Positions 26,508-34,892 of a stretch of DNA of 49,070 nt are shown here, piece by piece; position 1 is the first letter of the stretch, and every line of letters begins with the position of its first letter. Source of the stretch: Bacillus luti (GTDB taxonomy: Bacteria > Bacillota > Bacilli > Bacillales > Bacillaceae_G). The stretch lies in NCBI RefSeq assembly GCF_001884105.1, contig NZ_MACI01000045.1:1-49070 (forward strand), given 5' to 3'. Position numbers and translations under genes: made by a program. Under the pieces are notes generated by a model. The model searched no databases, was not told the DNA's origin, and worked only from the letters and a program-made list of their open reading frames with translations.

Positions 26508-27707
26508 ATGTCAATCGAATCACTATGGAGCAGTCGCTTCCAACAACATATTCAAAATATCATTACATACTTTGCACGTATGATTAACGGTTTACTATAT
26601 AGCTTCATCTTCGTCTCCTGTATAGGTGCTTACTATTACGCAAAGTTTCTTAAGACTGCTCCTTCTAAAGGAGTATCCTTATTGCTCATTACAATCGTCC
26701 TAACCGGGGTTATATCGAGATGCCCCATACGTACATTTATTCAAAAACCAGACGCAGTTTATTTATTAGCATTAGAAGAGAAATTAACTTCTTATTTCAA
26801 AAAGTCTCTTCTATATAATTACATCATTCAGCTGTTCCCATTATTATTTACGTTCCTTATTCTCGTTCCACTTGCTATGCAAGCATTGCAATTAACTGTA
26901 CCTTTCTTATGTACAGTCTTTATCGTTTTAATGATCACGAAAGCTTGGAATATGTACACACATTGGATATGGCGTGATAGTCACGAAAAAAGCATATGGC
27001 TTATCACTCGTCTTATTTGTAACGCACTCATTATTTACATGCTGTTTTATACAGCAAATGTAATCGTGTTAGGTGGATTACTTTTACTTCTCGCTTTCCT
27101 ATTTCTATATACGAAAAAACAACCTACAAAACGAATACCGTGGGACTACATAATCGAGCAAGAAGAAAAAATGGACATACGCTTTTATCAATTTGCGAGC
27201 ATCTTCACCGATGTACCGCAACTAAAAAAACAAGTAAACAGCAGAAAATGGCTTACGAATTGGATTGAACCTTTATTACATAAAAAACGAGCAACTTTCT
27301 TCTATTTACATACACTAGCATTTTTACGCGGAAATGATTATTTCGGTATATATACTCGCTTAGGGCTAATCGGTGCTTTCGCCTTATATTTTGTTCCGAA
27401 TATATATGTAAAAGGTGCTATCGCTTATATCGTCCTATATATGATTTCTATGCAGCTTCGCTCTCTGTGGAAATATTTTTCGGGAAATATTATTGTAGCA
27501 TTATATCCGATTGGTACTGAGAAACGAATGAAGCAATTTCTTCACTTAATTTTCATATTGCTAGTCATTCAATTAGCTGTATTTTCAGTTGTTATACTTG
27601 TTTCTACAGGACAAATTCTACATAGTCTTATCATTATGATTGCCGGGTTACTCTGGATCAAATTTATTATTGTACCAAAAACAAAAAAACGGATTTCCTC
27701 ATTTTAA
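26508..27707 (+). CDS. EcsB-like ABC transporter membrane protein, without an ATPase partner
   Basis: A 399-residue integral membrane protein of the EcsB family. It has an N-terminal WSSRFQQHIQNIITYFARM amphipathic start, paired hydrophobic segments to about residue 220, a cytoplasmic loop with the RKWLTNWIEPLLHKKRATFFYLHTLAFLRGNDYFGIYTRLGL block, and further helices to the end. EcsB is normally encoded directly behind the ATPase EcsA; here neither neighbour is an ATPase, so this is a stand-alone paralogue. ATG at 26508 behind AAAGAGGTG. Confidence 0.78.
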   Translation: MSIESLWSSRFQQHIQNIITYFARMINGLLYSFIFVSCIGAYYYAKFLKTAPSKGVSLLLITIVLTGVISRCPIRTFIQKPDAVYLLALEEKLTSYFKKSLLYNYIIQLFPLLFTFLILVPLAMQALQLTVPFLCTVFIVLMITKAWNMYTHWIWRDSHEKSIWLITRLICNALIIYMLFYTANVIVLGGLLLLLAFLFLYTKKQPTKRIPWDYIIEQEEKMDIRFYQFASIFTDVPQLKKQVNSRKWLTNWIEPLLHKKRATFFYLHTLAFLRGNDYFGIYTRLGLIGAFALYFVPNIYVKGAIAYIVLYMISMQLRSLWKYFSGNIIVALYPIGTEKRMKQFLHLIFILLVIQLAVFSVVILVSTGQILHSLIIMIAGLLWIKFIIVPKTKKRISSF

Positions 27708-27710
27708 CGC

Positions 27711-27739
27711 AAAAGAGGCTGTATACAACAGCCTCTTTT
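27711..27739 (+). terminator. Terminator after the EcsB-like gene
   Basis: A 12-bp perfect stem AAAAGAGGCTGT (27711-27722) with ACAGCCTCTTTT (27728-27739). Confidence 0.85.
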
Positions 27740-27866
27740 CGCGTCCTAAAATTTCTTATCACTATTTATAGGCACTTCTCATATAGTGAAAATGACTATA
27801 CAATTCCACTCCATACGTTAAACAATGATTTCACACATACAAATAAAAAAAGATGGGAGCCCTACT

Positions 27867-28070
27867 ATGAACAACACTCCACCTTCAACGTCCCAAAGTT
27901 CAGCAGCAACAAATAAGCGTGAAGTGACCTTACAAACATTACGCGTCGTCGGACTTATTGTACTTATTAGTGGCTACATATTGGTCGCGCTTTCTGAAGT
28001 AGGAACATTAAAAAACCTTTTACTACAACCGAGCACCACCCCAAATTTAGCTGACGTTGATCCGTTTTAA
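27867..28070 (+). CDS. Small single-pass membrane protein, unknown function
   Basis: A 67-residue protein with a Ser/Thr/Pro-rich N-terminal 20 residues, one membrane helix (LRVVGLIVLISGYILVALS, about 28-46), and a short polar tail ending DVDPF. The ATG at 27867 has GGGAG seven bases before it; the longer in-frame reading from 27825 lacks a ribosome site. It stands alone between an EcsB-like gene and a convergent MFS gene. I do not recognise the family. Confidence 0.65.
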   Translation: MNNTPPSTSQSSAATNKREVTLQTLRVVGLIVLISGYILVALSEVGTLKNLLLQPSTTPNLADVDPF

Positions 28071-28115
28071 TAATTATATAAAAAACGATCCTAGTTCGTT
28101 CGCTTTTTATATAAT

Positions 28116-29378
28116 TTATCCAATCTGAGAAACATTCCGTTCATCCTGATACTTCTCTTTCTCTATCGCCTTCATAAATAATAAAATACTGCTCATACCA
28201 ACGATAAAGTACAGAGCACTCATACCCCAAGATGCAAGAAATGAACCTAGCATAACACCTAATGCTCCATTCATTTTTGCAAATTGAAAGACCATCCCGT
28301 TAATCGCCATATAAGAACCTCTCGCCTCGTTTGGCACCATATCTGCCATAATAGATTGACGCACTGGCACATACATCATCTCGCCTACCGTTTGGAAAAG
28401 CCCTGCCATTAATAAAATCCATAAACTATTGCTCGTTCCGAGTATTGTAAATCCAATCGTATAAATGAATAAGCCTACATATAATATTTTCAAATCGTTG
28501 AAGCTTTTCAGCATTTTAATAAGAAGCGCTGAACATAACACAACTAAAATTGTATTCTCAGCAGAAATCCAGCTCAGCATGCGAATACCTGTTAAATCAA
28601 ACGTGAAACCATTACCGAAGAAAAAGTGAACCGTTTCAAATTCCTTCTGCAAGCGAACGCCTAAATAATTATTAATTTGAAACTCTAACGATAATGTACA
28701 TATACTTGCCAAACAAAAAATTAAAAACGCCCTATCTTTCATCACAACTTTATAACTATCTGCCATATCTTTTAACACATTTTTCTTTTCTACTGTTTTT
28801 CGTGCTACATACACTTCTTCCATATATACAGCCATCACATATAAAGTAATAACGGCAACAAGCGTTAACACGATAAACAGTTGTAATCTATAGTTCTCAA
28901 ATAGTAATCCGCCAAATATCGCTCCAATCGCAATCGATAAATTAATAGCCCAGTAATTAATGCTGTACATCACTTTTCGATTTTCAGGTGTACTCACATC
29001 AATTAACATTGCCTCTGTCGCTGGGTTCATAAGTCCAGATCCTAAACTATTCACTAACATAAACACAAATGTTAACCACGGGGAATCTATATAATCTGAG
29101 TTTGCAATCCCCATACAAGCAATGGAAACGACTTGTATACTTTGTCCAATAATCATCACCTTTTTACGACCGAGCCGATCCCCAACATACCCACCATATA
29201 AACCAATAATTAATGAAGCTAACACATTGATTAGCAATAAAGCACCCGCAAGCGCACTACCTAACTTGATTGAAAAATAAATCGCCATAAATGGAAAAAT
29301 CATTGTGGACACAGTACGTGTTAAAAACGAAGTTATAATTCTAATTTTTATATTTCGATGCATACTCCAAAATCCCAT
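28116..29378 (-). CDS. MFS transporter divergent from an SgrR-like regulator
   Basis: A 420-residue major facilitator with 12 predicted helices. The loop 2-3 motif GYVGDRLGRKKVMIIG is intact, and PATEAMLIDVSTPENRKVMYSINYWAINLSIAIGAIFGG covers helices 4-5. The resemblance is to drug/sugar efflux MFS proteins; the substrate cannot be told. The ATG at 29378 follows AAGGAGGGGG. The regulator-like gene starts 107 bp away on the other strand, an arrangement like E. coli sgrR-setA, which supports joint regulation. Confidence 0.85.
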   Translation of the reverse strand: MGFWSMHRNIKIRIITSFLTRTVSTMIFPFMAIYFSIKLGSALAGALLLINVLASLIIGLYGGYVGDRLGRKKVMIIGQSIQVVSIACMGIANSDYIDSPWLTFVFMLVNSLGSGLMNPATEAMLIDVSTPENRKVMYSINYWAINLSIAIGAIFGGLLFENYRLQLFIVLTLVAVITLYVMAVYMEEVYVARKTVEKKNVLKDMADSYKVVMKDRAFLIFCLASICTLSLEFQINNYLGVRLQKEFETVHFFFGNGFTFDLTGIRMLSWISAENTILVVLCSALLIKMLKSFNDLKILYVGLFIYTIGFTILGTSNSLWILLMAGLFQTVGEMMYVPVRQSIMADMVPNEARGSYMAINGMVFQFAKMNGALGVMLGSFLASWGMSALYFIVGMSSILLFMKAIEKEKYQDERNVSQIG

Positions 29379-29411
29379 TGTTTCCCCCTCCTTATGCTTA
29401 CTTATTTTACT

Positions 29412-29447
29412 TTGAAAAAGAGGAAGAAAAAGGTTAGAATATTCTAA
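29412..29447 (+). promoter_or_regulatory. Promoter with 14-bp palindrome before the SgrR-like gene
   Basis: TTGAAA (29412-29417), 17-bp spacer, TAGAAT (29435-29440). The perfect palindrome TTAGAATATTCTAA (29434-29447) covers the -10, a likely operator for autoregulation or for control of the divergent MFS gene. Confidence 0.6.
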
Positions 29448-29485
29448 AGAGTTTCCCCTTTTATGAAAGAAGGAAGTGTATACGC

Positions 29486-31225
29486 ATGAAGATTATGGAC
29501 TATTACATTCGTTTAAGATTACATGCACAAGATCAACAACATATACGAAATAGCTTACAAGAATTAGCGGATATTTTATATTGCAGTACGAAAAACGTAA
29601 AAATTTTATTAAAGAAAATGAGTGAAGAACAATTAATTCACTGGACTCCAGGGCGAGGTCGTGGGAATAAAACAGAAATTATATTTGTACATAGTTTCAT
29701 AGAAGCCGTTGAATCCCATACAGATGAACTATTAGCACAAGAAAAATTAAAGGATGTCTTTCTTCTTTTAAAGGAGCCCTTGCCTCCTACACTTCATAAG
29801 AACATTGAAGGTAAACTCCATCATCATTTTGGCTATGAACCTTCAAATGATATGTACGACATTTTAAAAATTCCAATATCAAGAAAAGTAATGCCGCTGG
29901 ATCCCGCTTTTGCAGCTGTTACAACAGAGAGCCATCTTACGAGTCAAATTTTTGATACATTAGTCGTTTATAACGATATTACCGAAAAAATGGAACCGCA
30001 CATTGCACATACGTGGGAATTAAGTGAAGACGGGCTTACATGGACGTTCTATTTACGAAAAGATATACATTTTCATAACGAAACAGTTTTAACTTCTAAA
30101 GATGTTCAATTTTCATTTGAAAGATTAAAGCAAGTTCACTCTCCTTTCGAATGGTTAACAGAAGAGATTGTTCAAATTGAAACACCATCACCACTTCAAA
30201 TTCGATTCCATTTAGCAAAGCCCAATTTATTTTTCTTACACTATGTAAGTTCCATGCAGCTCGCAATTTTGCCGCATGATGCGAGTATTCAAAATCATCA
30301 TTACATCGGAACGGGACCTTTCAAACTTGCTCATTACTCTGAAGATAATATCGTACTCGAAGCATTCACCCATTATTTTAAAGAGCGTGCATTATTAGAC
30401 CGTATTGAATTTTGGGGTATTCCTGATCATGTGCAAGTAGATTCTGACTATGAGCTGCCAAATGAAGAGGAAGATGACAGACACGACATACAAATAGAAG
30501 AAATAGGCTGCGTTTATGCTGGGTTCAACTTTACAAAATTTGGTCCGCATCACGACATTTATTTTCGTAAAGCTTGGAGAGAAATATATGATGTTGAAAC
30601 GATACTTAGTAACATAGAAGGCAGACGAACAATTGCTGCTTCGAGCTTTTTTCCTGAAAAAAGTCGCCAAGCCAAGAAGAGATCTTCCTCTTTAAAAAAG
30701 GCGAAAGAATATTTGAAAAAGAGCACCTATAATGGAGAGACGATACATATTTATTTCTTCGCATTTAAAGATAGTGCAAATGATGCAGATTTCCTAAAAG
30801 AGCGTTGTGAAAGTTTAGGTATACAAGTAGAACTCCACCCATTTCTCGTTTCCGATTATATGAATCGTACTATCGATCAACATGCCGATATTATTTTAAT
30901 GGGAGAAGTGTTTGCTACCGATCATGAAATTGCATTCTTAAATGTATTTAAAAATAAAAGTTGCTTCGTAAGCCGGTTCATGGACCCACACTATGAAAAA
31001 CAAATTAACTGTTTGCTAGATACATTTTTACTAGAAGAAAATAAAGAAAAGCGTTATGAGCTCATGTATGAGATTGAAGAGTTTTTACAAGGAGAACACA
31101 TCATTTTATTTAACTATCACGTTTTAAAAAGAAAAACATATCCTTCTTCTTTGAAAAACGTAACAATTGATTCATTCGGTTGGGCGAATTTTGCGAAGTT
31201 ATGGATACAGCCATCCAGGTCTTAA
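29486..31225 (+). CDS. SgrR-like regulator: HTH domain fused to solute-binding-protein domain
   Basis: A 579-residue protein with no signal peptide. The first ~110 residues form an SgrR-type winged HTH (LADILYCSTKNVKILLKKMSEEQLIHWTPGRGRGNKTEI). The remainder is a family 5 oligopeptide-binding-like domain with MPLDPAFAAVTTESHLTSQIFDTLV, LSEDGLTWTFYLRKDIHFHN and TGPFKL. Such proteins sense a small ligand in the cytosol with the binding-protein fold and control a nearby transporter; the divergent MFS gene is the obvious target. It is followed after 30 nt by a four-helix membrane protein, probably the same transcript. Confidence 0.85.
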   Translation: MKIMDYYIRLRLHAQDQQHIRNSLQELADILYCSTKNVKILLKKMSEEQLIHWTPGRGRGNKTEIIFVHSFIEAVESHTDELLAQEKLKDVFLLLKEPLPPTLHKNIEGKLHHHFGYEPSNDMYDILKIPISRKVMPLDPAFAAVTTESHLTSQIFDTLVVYNDITEKMEPHIAHTWELSEDGLTWTFYLRKDIHFHNETVLTSKDVQFSFERLKQVHSPFEWLTEEIVQIETPSPLQIRFHLAKPNLFFLHYVSSMQLAILPHDASIQNHHYIGTGPFKLAHYSEDNIVLEAFTHYFKERALLDRIEFWGIPDHVQVDSDYELPNEEEDDRHDIQIEEIGCVYAGFNFTKFGPHHDIYFRKAWREIYDVETILSNIEGRRTIAASSFFPEKSRQAKKRSSSLKKAKEYLKKSTYNGETIHIYFFAFKDSANDADFLKERCESLGIQVELHPFLVSDYMNRTIDQHADIILMGEVFATDHEIAFLNVFKNKSCFVSRFMDPHYEKQINCLLDTFLLEENKEKRYELMYEIEEFLQGEHIILFNYHVLKRKTYPSSLKNVTIDSFGWANFAKLWIQPSRS

Positions 31226-31255
31226 AATGTGAGTCATTATAAAAGGAGAGAAACC

Positions 31256-31774
31256 ATGAAACGCACCCTAGAAAAAAGACTTTCCTATCTATACACAGGT
31301 GAGTTATTTTCAGTCATTACTTTTATTTTCACAAGTTACTTACTTAATTATGCTTATCCTACGTTACATTTATATTCCCTGTATTCTTTTTGGGTCTCAT
31401 TTCTTCTTTTAGAGTTTATCTTATTACAAGGAACAATTTACTGGTACGTAAAGTGGAAACGACTAAAAAAAGAGAAAACATCTGTTACGCCTATTAGGTT
31501 GATTCAATATTTAAAAGTACTTAAAAAGATAAATATAGCATTAATTATCACGGGATTTATTACGTTTACTATTGATTTTGTAATTTGGTATCCCCACTTA
31601 CCTTTAGGCGGGCTATCATTCACTCTATTTATTTATATTTTTGCATTACTTGAGTACATTAACTATTATCATACTCAGCTTTCATACGATAATATCTCTG
31701 ATATGAAACATTTAATCAAATCAAAAAAACTAAAACAGTCCTGTATAAGTAAAGATTTTCAACGTATTTCATGA
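31256..31774 (+). CDS. Four-helix membrane protein, unknown function
   Basis: A 172-residue integral membrane protein. Four hydrophobic stretches are visible (about residues 15-35, 42-65, 92-112, 118-138), with a basic loop WKRLKKEKTS between the second and third and a basic C-terminal tail. No catalytic motif. The ATG at 31256 follows AAAAGGAGAG. It is tucked behind the SgrR-like gene with no terminator between, so it may belong to the same response. Family not recognised. Confidence 0.7.
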   Translation: MKRTLEKRLSYLYTGELFSVITFIFTSYLLNYAYPTLHLYSLYSFWVSFLLLEFILLQGTIYWYVKWKRLKKEKTSVTPIRLIQYLKVLKKINIALIITGFITFTIDFVIWYPHLPLGGLSFTLFIYIFALLEYINYYHTQLSYDNISDMKHLIKSKKLKQSCISKDFQRIS

Positions 31775-31778
31775 AAGA

Positions 31779-31807
31779 GAAGGTACTACATCCTTAGTAG
31801 TACCTTC
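31779..31807. terminator. Shared stem-loop between convergent genes
   Basis: An 11-bp perfect stem GAAGGTACTAC (31779-31789) with GTAGTACCTTC (31797-31807). U-tails on both sides are short (TTC, TCTTT), so termination is likely but weaker. Confidence 0.65.
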
Positions 31808-31828
31808 TTCACATACAGATCCAAACTA

Positions 31829-32377
31829 TTATTTAATTACTCCATCTAAGTGATCTTTCAAGTTCAATAAATATTGCTCAATATTTGGATTCTTCACCAC
31901 ATCATAACAAGCAAAACTCTTTAGCGGACTCATACCGAGAAACTTTTGCACGCGATGTAAATGACTAAGCACTGATTCTAAACTTTCTCCTTCAAAGAAC
32001 TTCGTCTTATCTCCAAATGCTTTCTCAGGTGCATTCCAAGTTGTAGAAAACATATATTTCTTCTCTTTTAATAAACCACCTGTTCCATATTCATCAGCAC
32101 CTTTAAAGAACAAACCGTATTCATATACTTCATCCATATACGTTTTAAATAAGCCCGGTACACTAAACCAGTAAATCGGTGTTTGATAAATTACAACATC
32201 CGCCCATAAAAACTTCTCTTGTTCTTCTTTTATATTGTAGCCATCTTGAATCGTTGTTGTTTTCACATGATGATTCTCACTTAATACTGTTACCATATGA
32301 TCCACTAACGTTTTATTTAATCGTCCTTCCTTTGTACCGTATTTTTCATGTCCATTTATAATAAATATATTTTTCAT
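31829..32377 (-). CDS. NAD(P)H oxidoreductase of the flavodoxin-like MdaB/quinone reductase family
   Basis: A 182-residue flavoprotein: FIINGHEKYG for the flavin phosphate loop, then ADVVIYQTPIYWFSVPGLFKTYMDEVYEYGLFF, the signature of MdaB/NQO-type two-electron reductases, and FSTTWNAPEKAFG. It is expected to reduce quinones or nitro compounds with NAD(P)H and FAD or FMN. It is the second gene behind a SnoaL-like lipoprotein (19 nt apart). The pair is divergent from an HxlR regulator, the kind that senses electrophiles and quinones, which fits. Confidence 0.85.
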   Translation of the reverse strand: MKNIFIINGHEKYGTKEGRLNKTLVDHMVTVLSENHHVKTTTIQDGYNIKEEQEKFLWADVVIYQTPIYWFSVPGLFKTYMDEVYEYGLFFKGADEYGTGGLLKEKKYMFSTTWNAPEKAFGDKTKFFEGESLESVLSHLHRVQKFLGMSPLKSFACYDVVKNPNIEQYLLNLKDHLDGVIK

Positions 32378-32396
32378 CGTTTTTCTCTCCCCTAAT

Positions 32397-32936
32397 CTAT
32401 TCCTCGCTTATTAACCCCAGTTGCTGTTTCAACGTAAGATTATCTTCCAAATGCCAGTCTTCCATGATCTTTCCATCTTTCACATGTAAAATATCAATTG
32501 CAAAAAAATTGATTTCCTTATCATTATGCGTTCCTGTAAAAGAAAGACGAGCTGTTACTTTATCTCCAACGACTAATAAATCTTCAATCTCGCAATGTAT
32601 ATCAGGCACAACTTTACGAAAATTTTGTACCGCAAACTTTAATCCTTCCGTGCCTTGTGGTCGCCCTTTCGGCAATGTATTATCGAAAAAATTTTCAGCA
32701 ACAGTCTGCGGAATAAGCTCCTCTTTACCTGTATCCCAAAATGTATAAAAACGCTGCGCGGCATGAACCATTTCGGTCGCTTCCTTTTTACTGATCGAAG
32801 GATCAATTGTCATTGCTTTTGGCTGTGGCATTTCTTTTAATAGCTGGACTTCAGTTTTTTGCTCCCCGCCGCATGCTACAAGTACGATACAAATAACAAA
32901 CAAACTAAGGAACCCAAACAACTTTTTTATCCCCAT
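32397..32936 (-). CDS. SnoaL-like (ester cyclase/NTF2-fold) lipoprotein
   Basis: A 179-residue protein with a lipoprotein signal (KKLFGFLSLFVICIVLVACGG, Cys near residue 22) and a SnoaL/NTF2-like domain: AQRFYTFWDTGKEELIPQTVAENF, PQGTEGLKFAVQNFRKVVPDIHCEIEDLLVVGDKVTARLSFTGTH, and DWHLEDNLTLKQQLG. Most SnoaL-like ester cyclases are cytosolic, so the export signal is less usual. ATG at 32936 behind GGGGGAGGTGAT. It is first gene of the operon with the flavoprotein. Confidence 0.82.
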   Translation of the reverse strand: MGIKKLFGFLSLFVICIVLVACGGEQKTEVQLLKEMPQPKAMTIDPSISKKEATEMVHAAQRFYTFWDTGKEELIPQTVAENFFDNTLPKGRPQGTEGLKFAVQNFRKVVPDIHCEIEDLLVVGDKVTARLSFTGTHNDKEINFFAIDILHVKDGKIMEDWHLEDNLTLKQQLGLISEE

Positions 32937-32991
32937 GAAAATCACCTCCCCCTCATACAAACCCTTTATATTTCGTATTGCTATTGTATAT

Positions 32992-33064
32992 GCACTAACT
33001 TCCTTTATGGAAGTAGTGATATTTTTTTCATATAGTTACTAAAAGTATAGTTTTGTGATACTAT
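32992..33064. promoter_or_regulatory. Operator-rich divergent promoter region of the HxlR regulator
   Basis: Two dyads lie between the divergent genes: CACTAACTTCC with GGAAGTAGTG around 32993-33018 (one bulge), and TATAGT (33031-33036) with ACTATA (33059-33064) enclosing GTTACTAAAAG. Winged-helix HxlR proteins usually bind such dyads at their own and neighbouring promoters. Confidence 0.45.
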
Positions 33065-33105
33065 AAAGCAAATTCATTCAAAAAAATTTTATGGAGGCTA
33101 GTTCC

Positions 33106-33444
33106 ATGAACAATATAGATCCAGTTGAATTAACGAAAGGTTTACCTGGCATACCTTGTCCTATCGCTAAAACGCTTGATGTAATTCGTACAAAATGGAC
33201 GTTTTTAATTATTCGTGATCTTCTTATCGAAGGAACATTACGCTTTAATGATTTGCAGAAATCAATGGACGGGATTAGTCCAAAAACATTATCGCTTCGA
33301 CTAAAAGAATTAGAATCTCAAGGCATTATAACGAGAAAAGTATATCCAGAAGTTCCGCCTCGTGTAGAGTACACATTAACGGATAAAGGAAAACAATTAG
33401 AGGGGATTTTTATTGAATTAAAACGGTTTGGATTAAGTTTATAA
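33106..33444 (+). CDS. HxlR-family transcriptional regulator
   Basis: A 112-residue winged-helix protein: IPCPIAKTLDVIRTKWTFLIIRDLL, LRFNDLQKSMDGISPKTLSLRLKELESQGIITRKVYPEVPPRVEYTLTDKG, the full HxlR/DUF24 pattern. The Cys in PCPIA sits where redox-sensing relatives (YodB, CatR, HypR) carry their sensor cysteine. ATG at 33106 behind TGGAGG. It is divergent from the SnoaL lipoprotein and quinone-reductase-like genes and probably represses them until an electrophile or oxidant is sensed; this is inference from family and context. Confidence 0.9.
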   Translation: MNNIDPVELTKGLPGIPCPIAKTLDVIRTKWTFLIIRDLLIEGTLRFNDLQKSMDGISPKTLSLRLKELESQGIITRKVYPEVPPRVEYTLTDKGKQLEGIFIELKRFGLSL

Positions 33445-33448
33445 AACA

Positions 33449-33476
33449 AAAACCCCTTACCGTCGTAAGGGGTTTT
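33449..33476. terminator. Bidirectional terminator
   Basis: A 12-bp perfect stem AAAACCCCTTAC (33449-33460) with GTAAGGGGTTTT (33465-33476), tetraloop CGTC. It ends the HxlR gene and the convergent MFS gene, which stops at 33478. Confidence 0.85.
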
Positions 33477-33477
33477 A

Positions 33478-34680
33478 TTACTTCGCAAAACTTTCAGCTA
33501 GCTGCTTCTCTCTCCACATAAATGTAATGCCGAGACCAACTATTAAAACAACTCCTGAAAATGCATATGGATAATGAATATTCATATCAAATAATATTCC
33601 GCCCATCGCTGGTCCTGCGATATTTCCTAAACTCGTATACGTCGAGTTCATACCAGCAACGAATCCTTGCTCTTTTCCAGCTGCTTTTGATAAAAACGTC
33701 GTTAAAGCGGGACGAAGTAAATCGAATGCTAAGAAAATGAAGCAAGTAACGAGAAGTACAATCCAATAATTAAAGACTACAGTTGATACGAACGCTAACA
33801 CTGCTCCTACAATTAAACATATTTGAATTAATACTTTTTCGCCAAATATGTCTACTAATTTTCCAAACATAAATACTTGCACAACTACCCCAAAGATGGA
33901 ACTAATTGTAATAATTGCCGCAATATCTTTCGGTGTAAAACCAAACTTATGATCAGAAAACAGGCTAAACACAGTTTCATACGCTGATAATCCGAATGCG
34001 AGTACAAATACGATAATAAATGCAATTGCATACATTGGATGTAATGATTTCTTTAAGTCACCAATAAAACTTGATTCTTTCGTATTAGCAGAAATCTCTG
34101 CAAGCTCTGCTTTTGTTAACGGTTCTTTTAAAATAAAGATAGAAATTACACATGCTATAAAAGCAATTGCTGCTGCTACGAAGAACGGCACACGTATACC
34201 GTATTCTGCAATAAACCCACCGATTCCAGGTCCTATAATAAATCCAGTACTAATAGCCGCAGATAAATATCCCATCGCCTTTGGACGTTCCTGCATAGAT
34301 GTAATATCCGCAACATATGCCGTAACACCAGGCATAATAAACGCAGCACTAATTCCGCCTAACACCCTCGCTGCATAGAGCATCCATACATCTTTTCCTA
34401 ATCCAAACAGAAGCTCTGAAACACCAAAAATAAATAATCCAATGATTATCATTTTCTTCCTACCGTAAAGGTCAACCCATCGGCCTGTAATAGGTGAAGC
34501 AATAAGCTGAGCCATTGCAAACACTGCAACGAGATATCCCATCGTCTTCCCTGTTAAACCCATATCATTCATAAAGGACGGCATAACCGGAATGATTAAT
34601 CCAATCCCTAAAAAAGCGATAAATATATTACTCAAAAGAATGATCAATACCATCTTTTGTTCTTTTATCGGTTTCTTCAC
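33478..34680 (-). CDS. MFS multidrug efflux pump (NorA/Bmr/TetA-like, 12 helices)
   Basis: A 400-residue DHA1-type exporter: GLIIPVMPSF in helix 1, GRWVDLYGRKKMIIIG in the 2-3 loop, and RVLGGISAAFIMPGVTAYVADI plus GFIIGPGIGGFIAEYGIRVPFF, the antiporter motif C of helix 5. Drug/proton antiport is expected; substrates are not predictable. Start is a GTG at 34680 behind AAGAGGTG. A TetR operator lies about 150 bp upstream and a terminator-like hairpin lies in the leader, so both repressor and attenuation control are possible. Confidence 0.87.
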   Translation of the reverse strand: MKKPIKEQKMVLIILLSNIFIAFLGIGLIIPVMPSFMNDMGLTGKTMGYLVAVFAMAQLIASPITGRWVDLYGRKKMIIIGLFIFGVSELLFGLGKDVWMLYAARVLGGISAAFIMPGVTAYVADITSMQERPKAMGYLSAAISTGFIIGPGIGGFIAEYGIRVPFFVAAAIAFIACVISIFILKEPLTKAELAEISANTKESSFIGDLKKSLHPMYAIAFIIVFVLAFGLSAYETVFSLFSDHKFGFTPKDIAAIITISSIFGVVVQVFMFGKLVDIFGEKVLIQICLIVGAVLAFVSTVVFNYWIVLLVTCFIFLAFDLLRPALTTFLSKAAGKEQGFVAGMNSTYTSLGNIAGPAMGGILFDMNIHYPYAFSGVVLIVGLGITFMWREKQLAESFAK

Positions 34681-34710
34681 TTTTTAACACCTCTTCCCGT
34701 AAATTCCTAT

Positions 34711-34759
34711 CAAAAAATAATGCCCAAGAAGCTTTTTCTTTATCCTTCTATTTGTGGGC
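34711..34759 (-). promoter_or_regulatory. Attenuator-like hairpin in the MFS leader
   Basis: On the minus strand GCCCA (34759-34755) and AGAAG (34749-34745) pair with the contiguous CTTCTTGGGC (34731-34722), followed by ATTATTTTTT (34720-34711). A GGGC further upstream (34780-34777) can instead pair with the same GCCC, giving an alternative fold. It lies 30 nt before the MFS start codon. Confidence 0.4.
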
Positions 34760-34830
34760 TAATCATGAGTGAAGATGCCCTTACTCGTTAGAATTTCACT
34801 CTATCTTTCCACACATACATACGCATTAGG

Positions 34831-34847
34831 TGAATGACTATCATTCA
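34831..34847. promoter_or_regulatory. TetR operator, site 1 (MFS side)
   Basis: Perfect palindrome TGAATGA-CTA-TCATTCA. It shares the TGAMTGA-N3-TCAKTCA form with the three sites at 35494, 36278 and 36492. Confidence 0.75.
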
Positions 34848-34856
34848 GTTTTCCTC

Positions 34857-34888
34857 AAAAATGAACCTACCTTTTCAGACAGGTTCAT
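34857..34888 (-). terminator. Terminator of the TetR gene
   Basis: Stem ATGAACCT (34861-34868) with AGGTTCAT (34881-34888), followed by TTTTTG on the minus strand. It lies just after the TetR stop at 34893. Confidence 0.8.
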
Positions 34889-34892
34889 CCCA

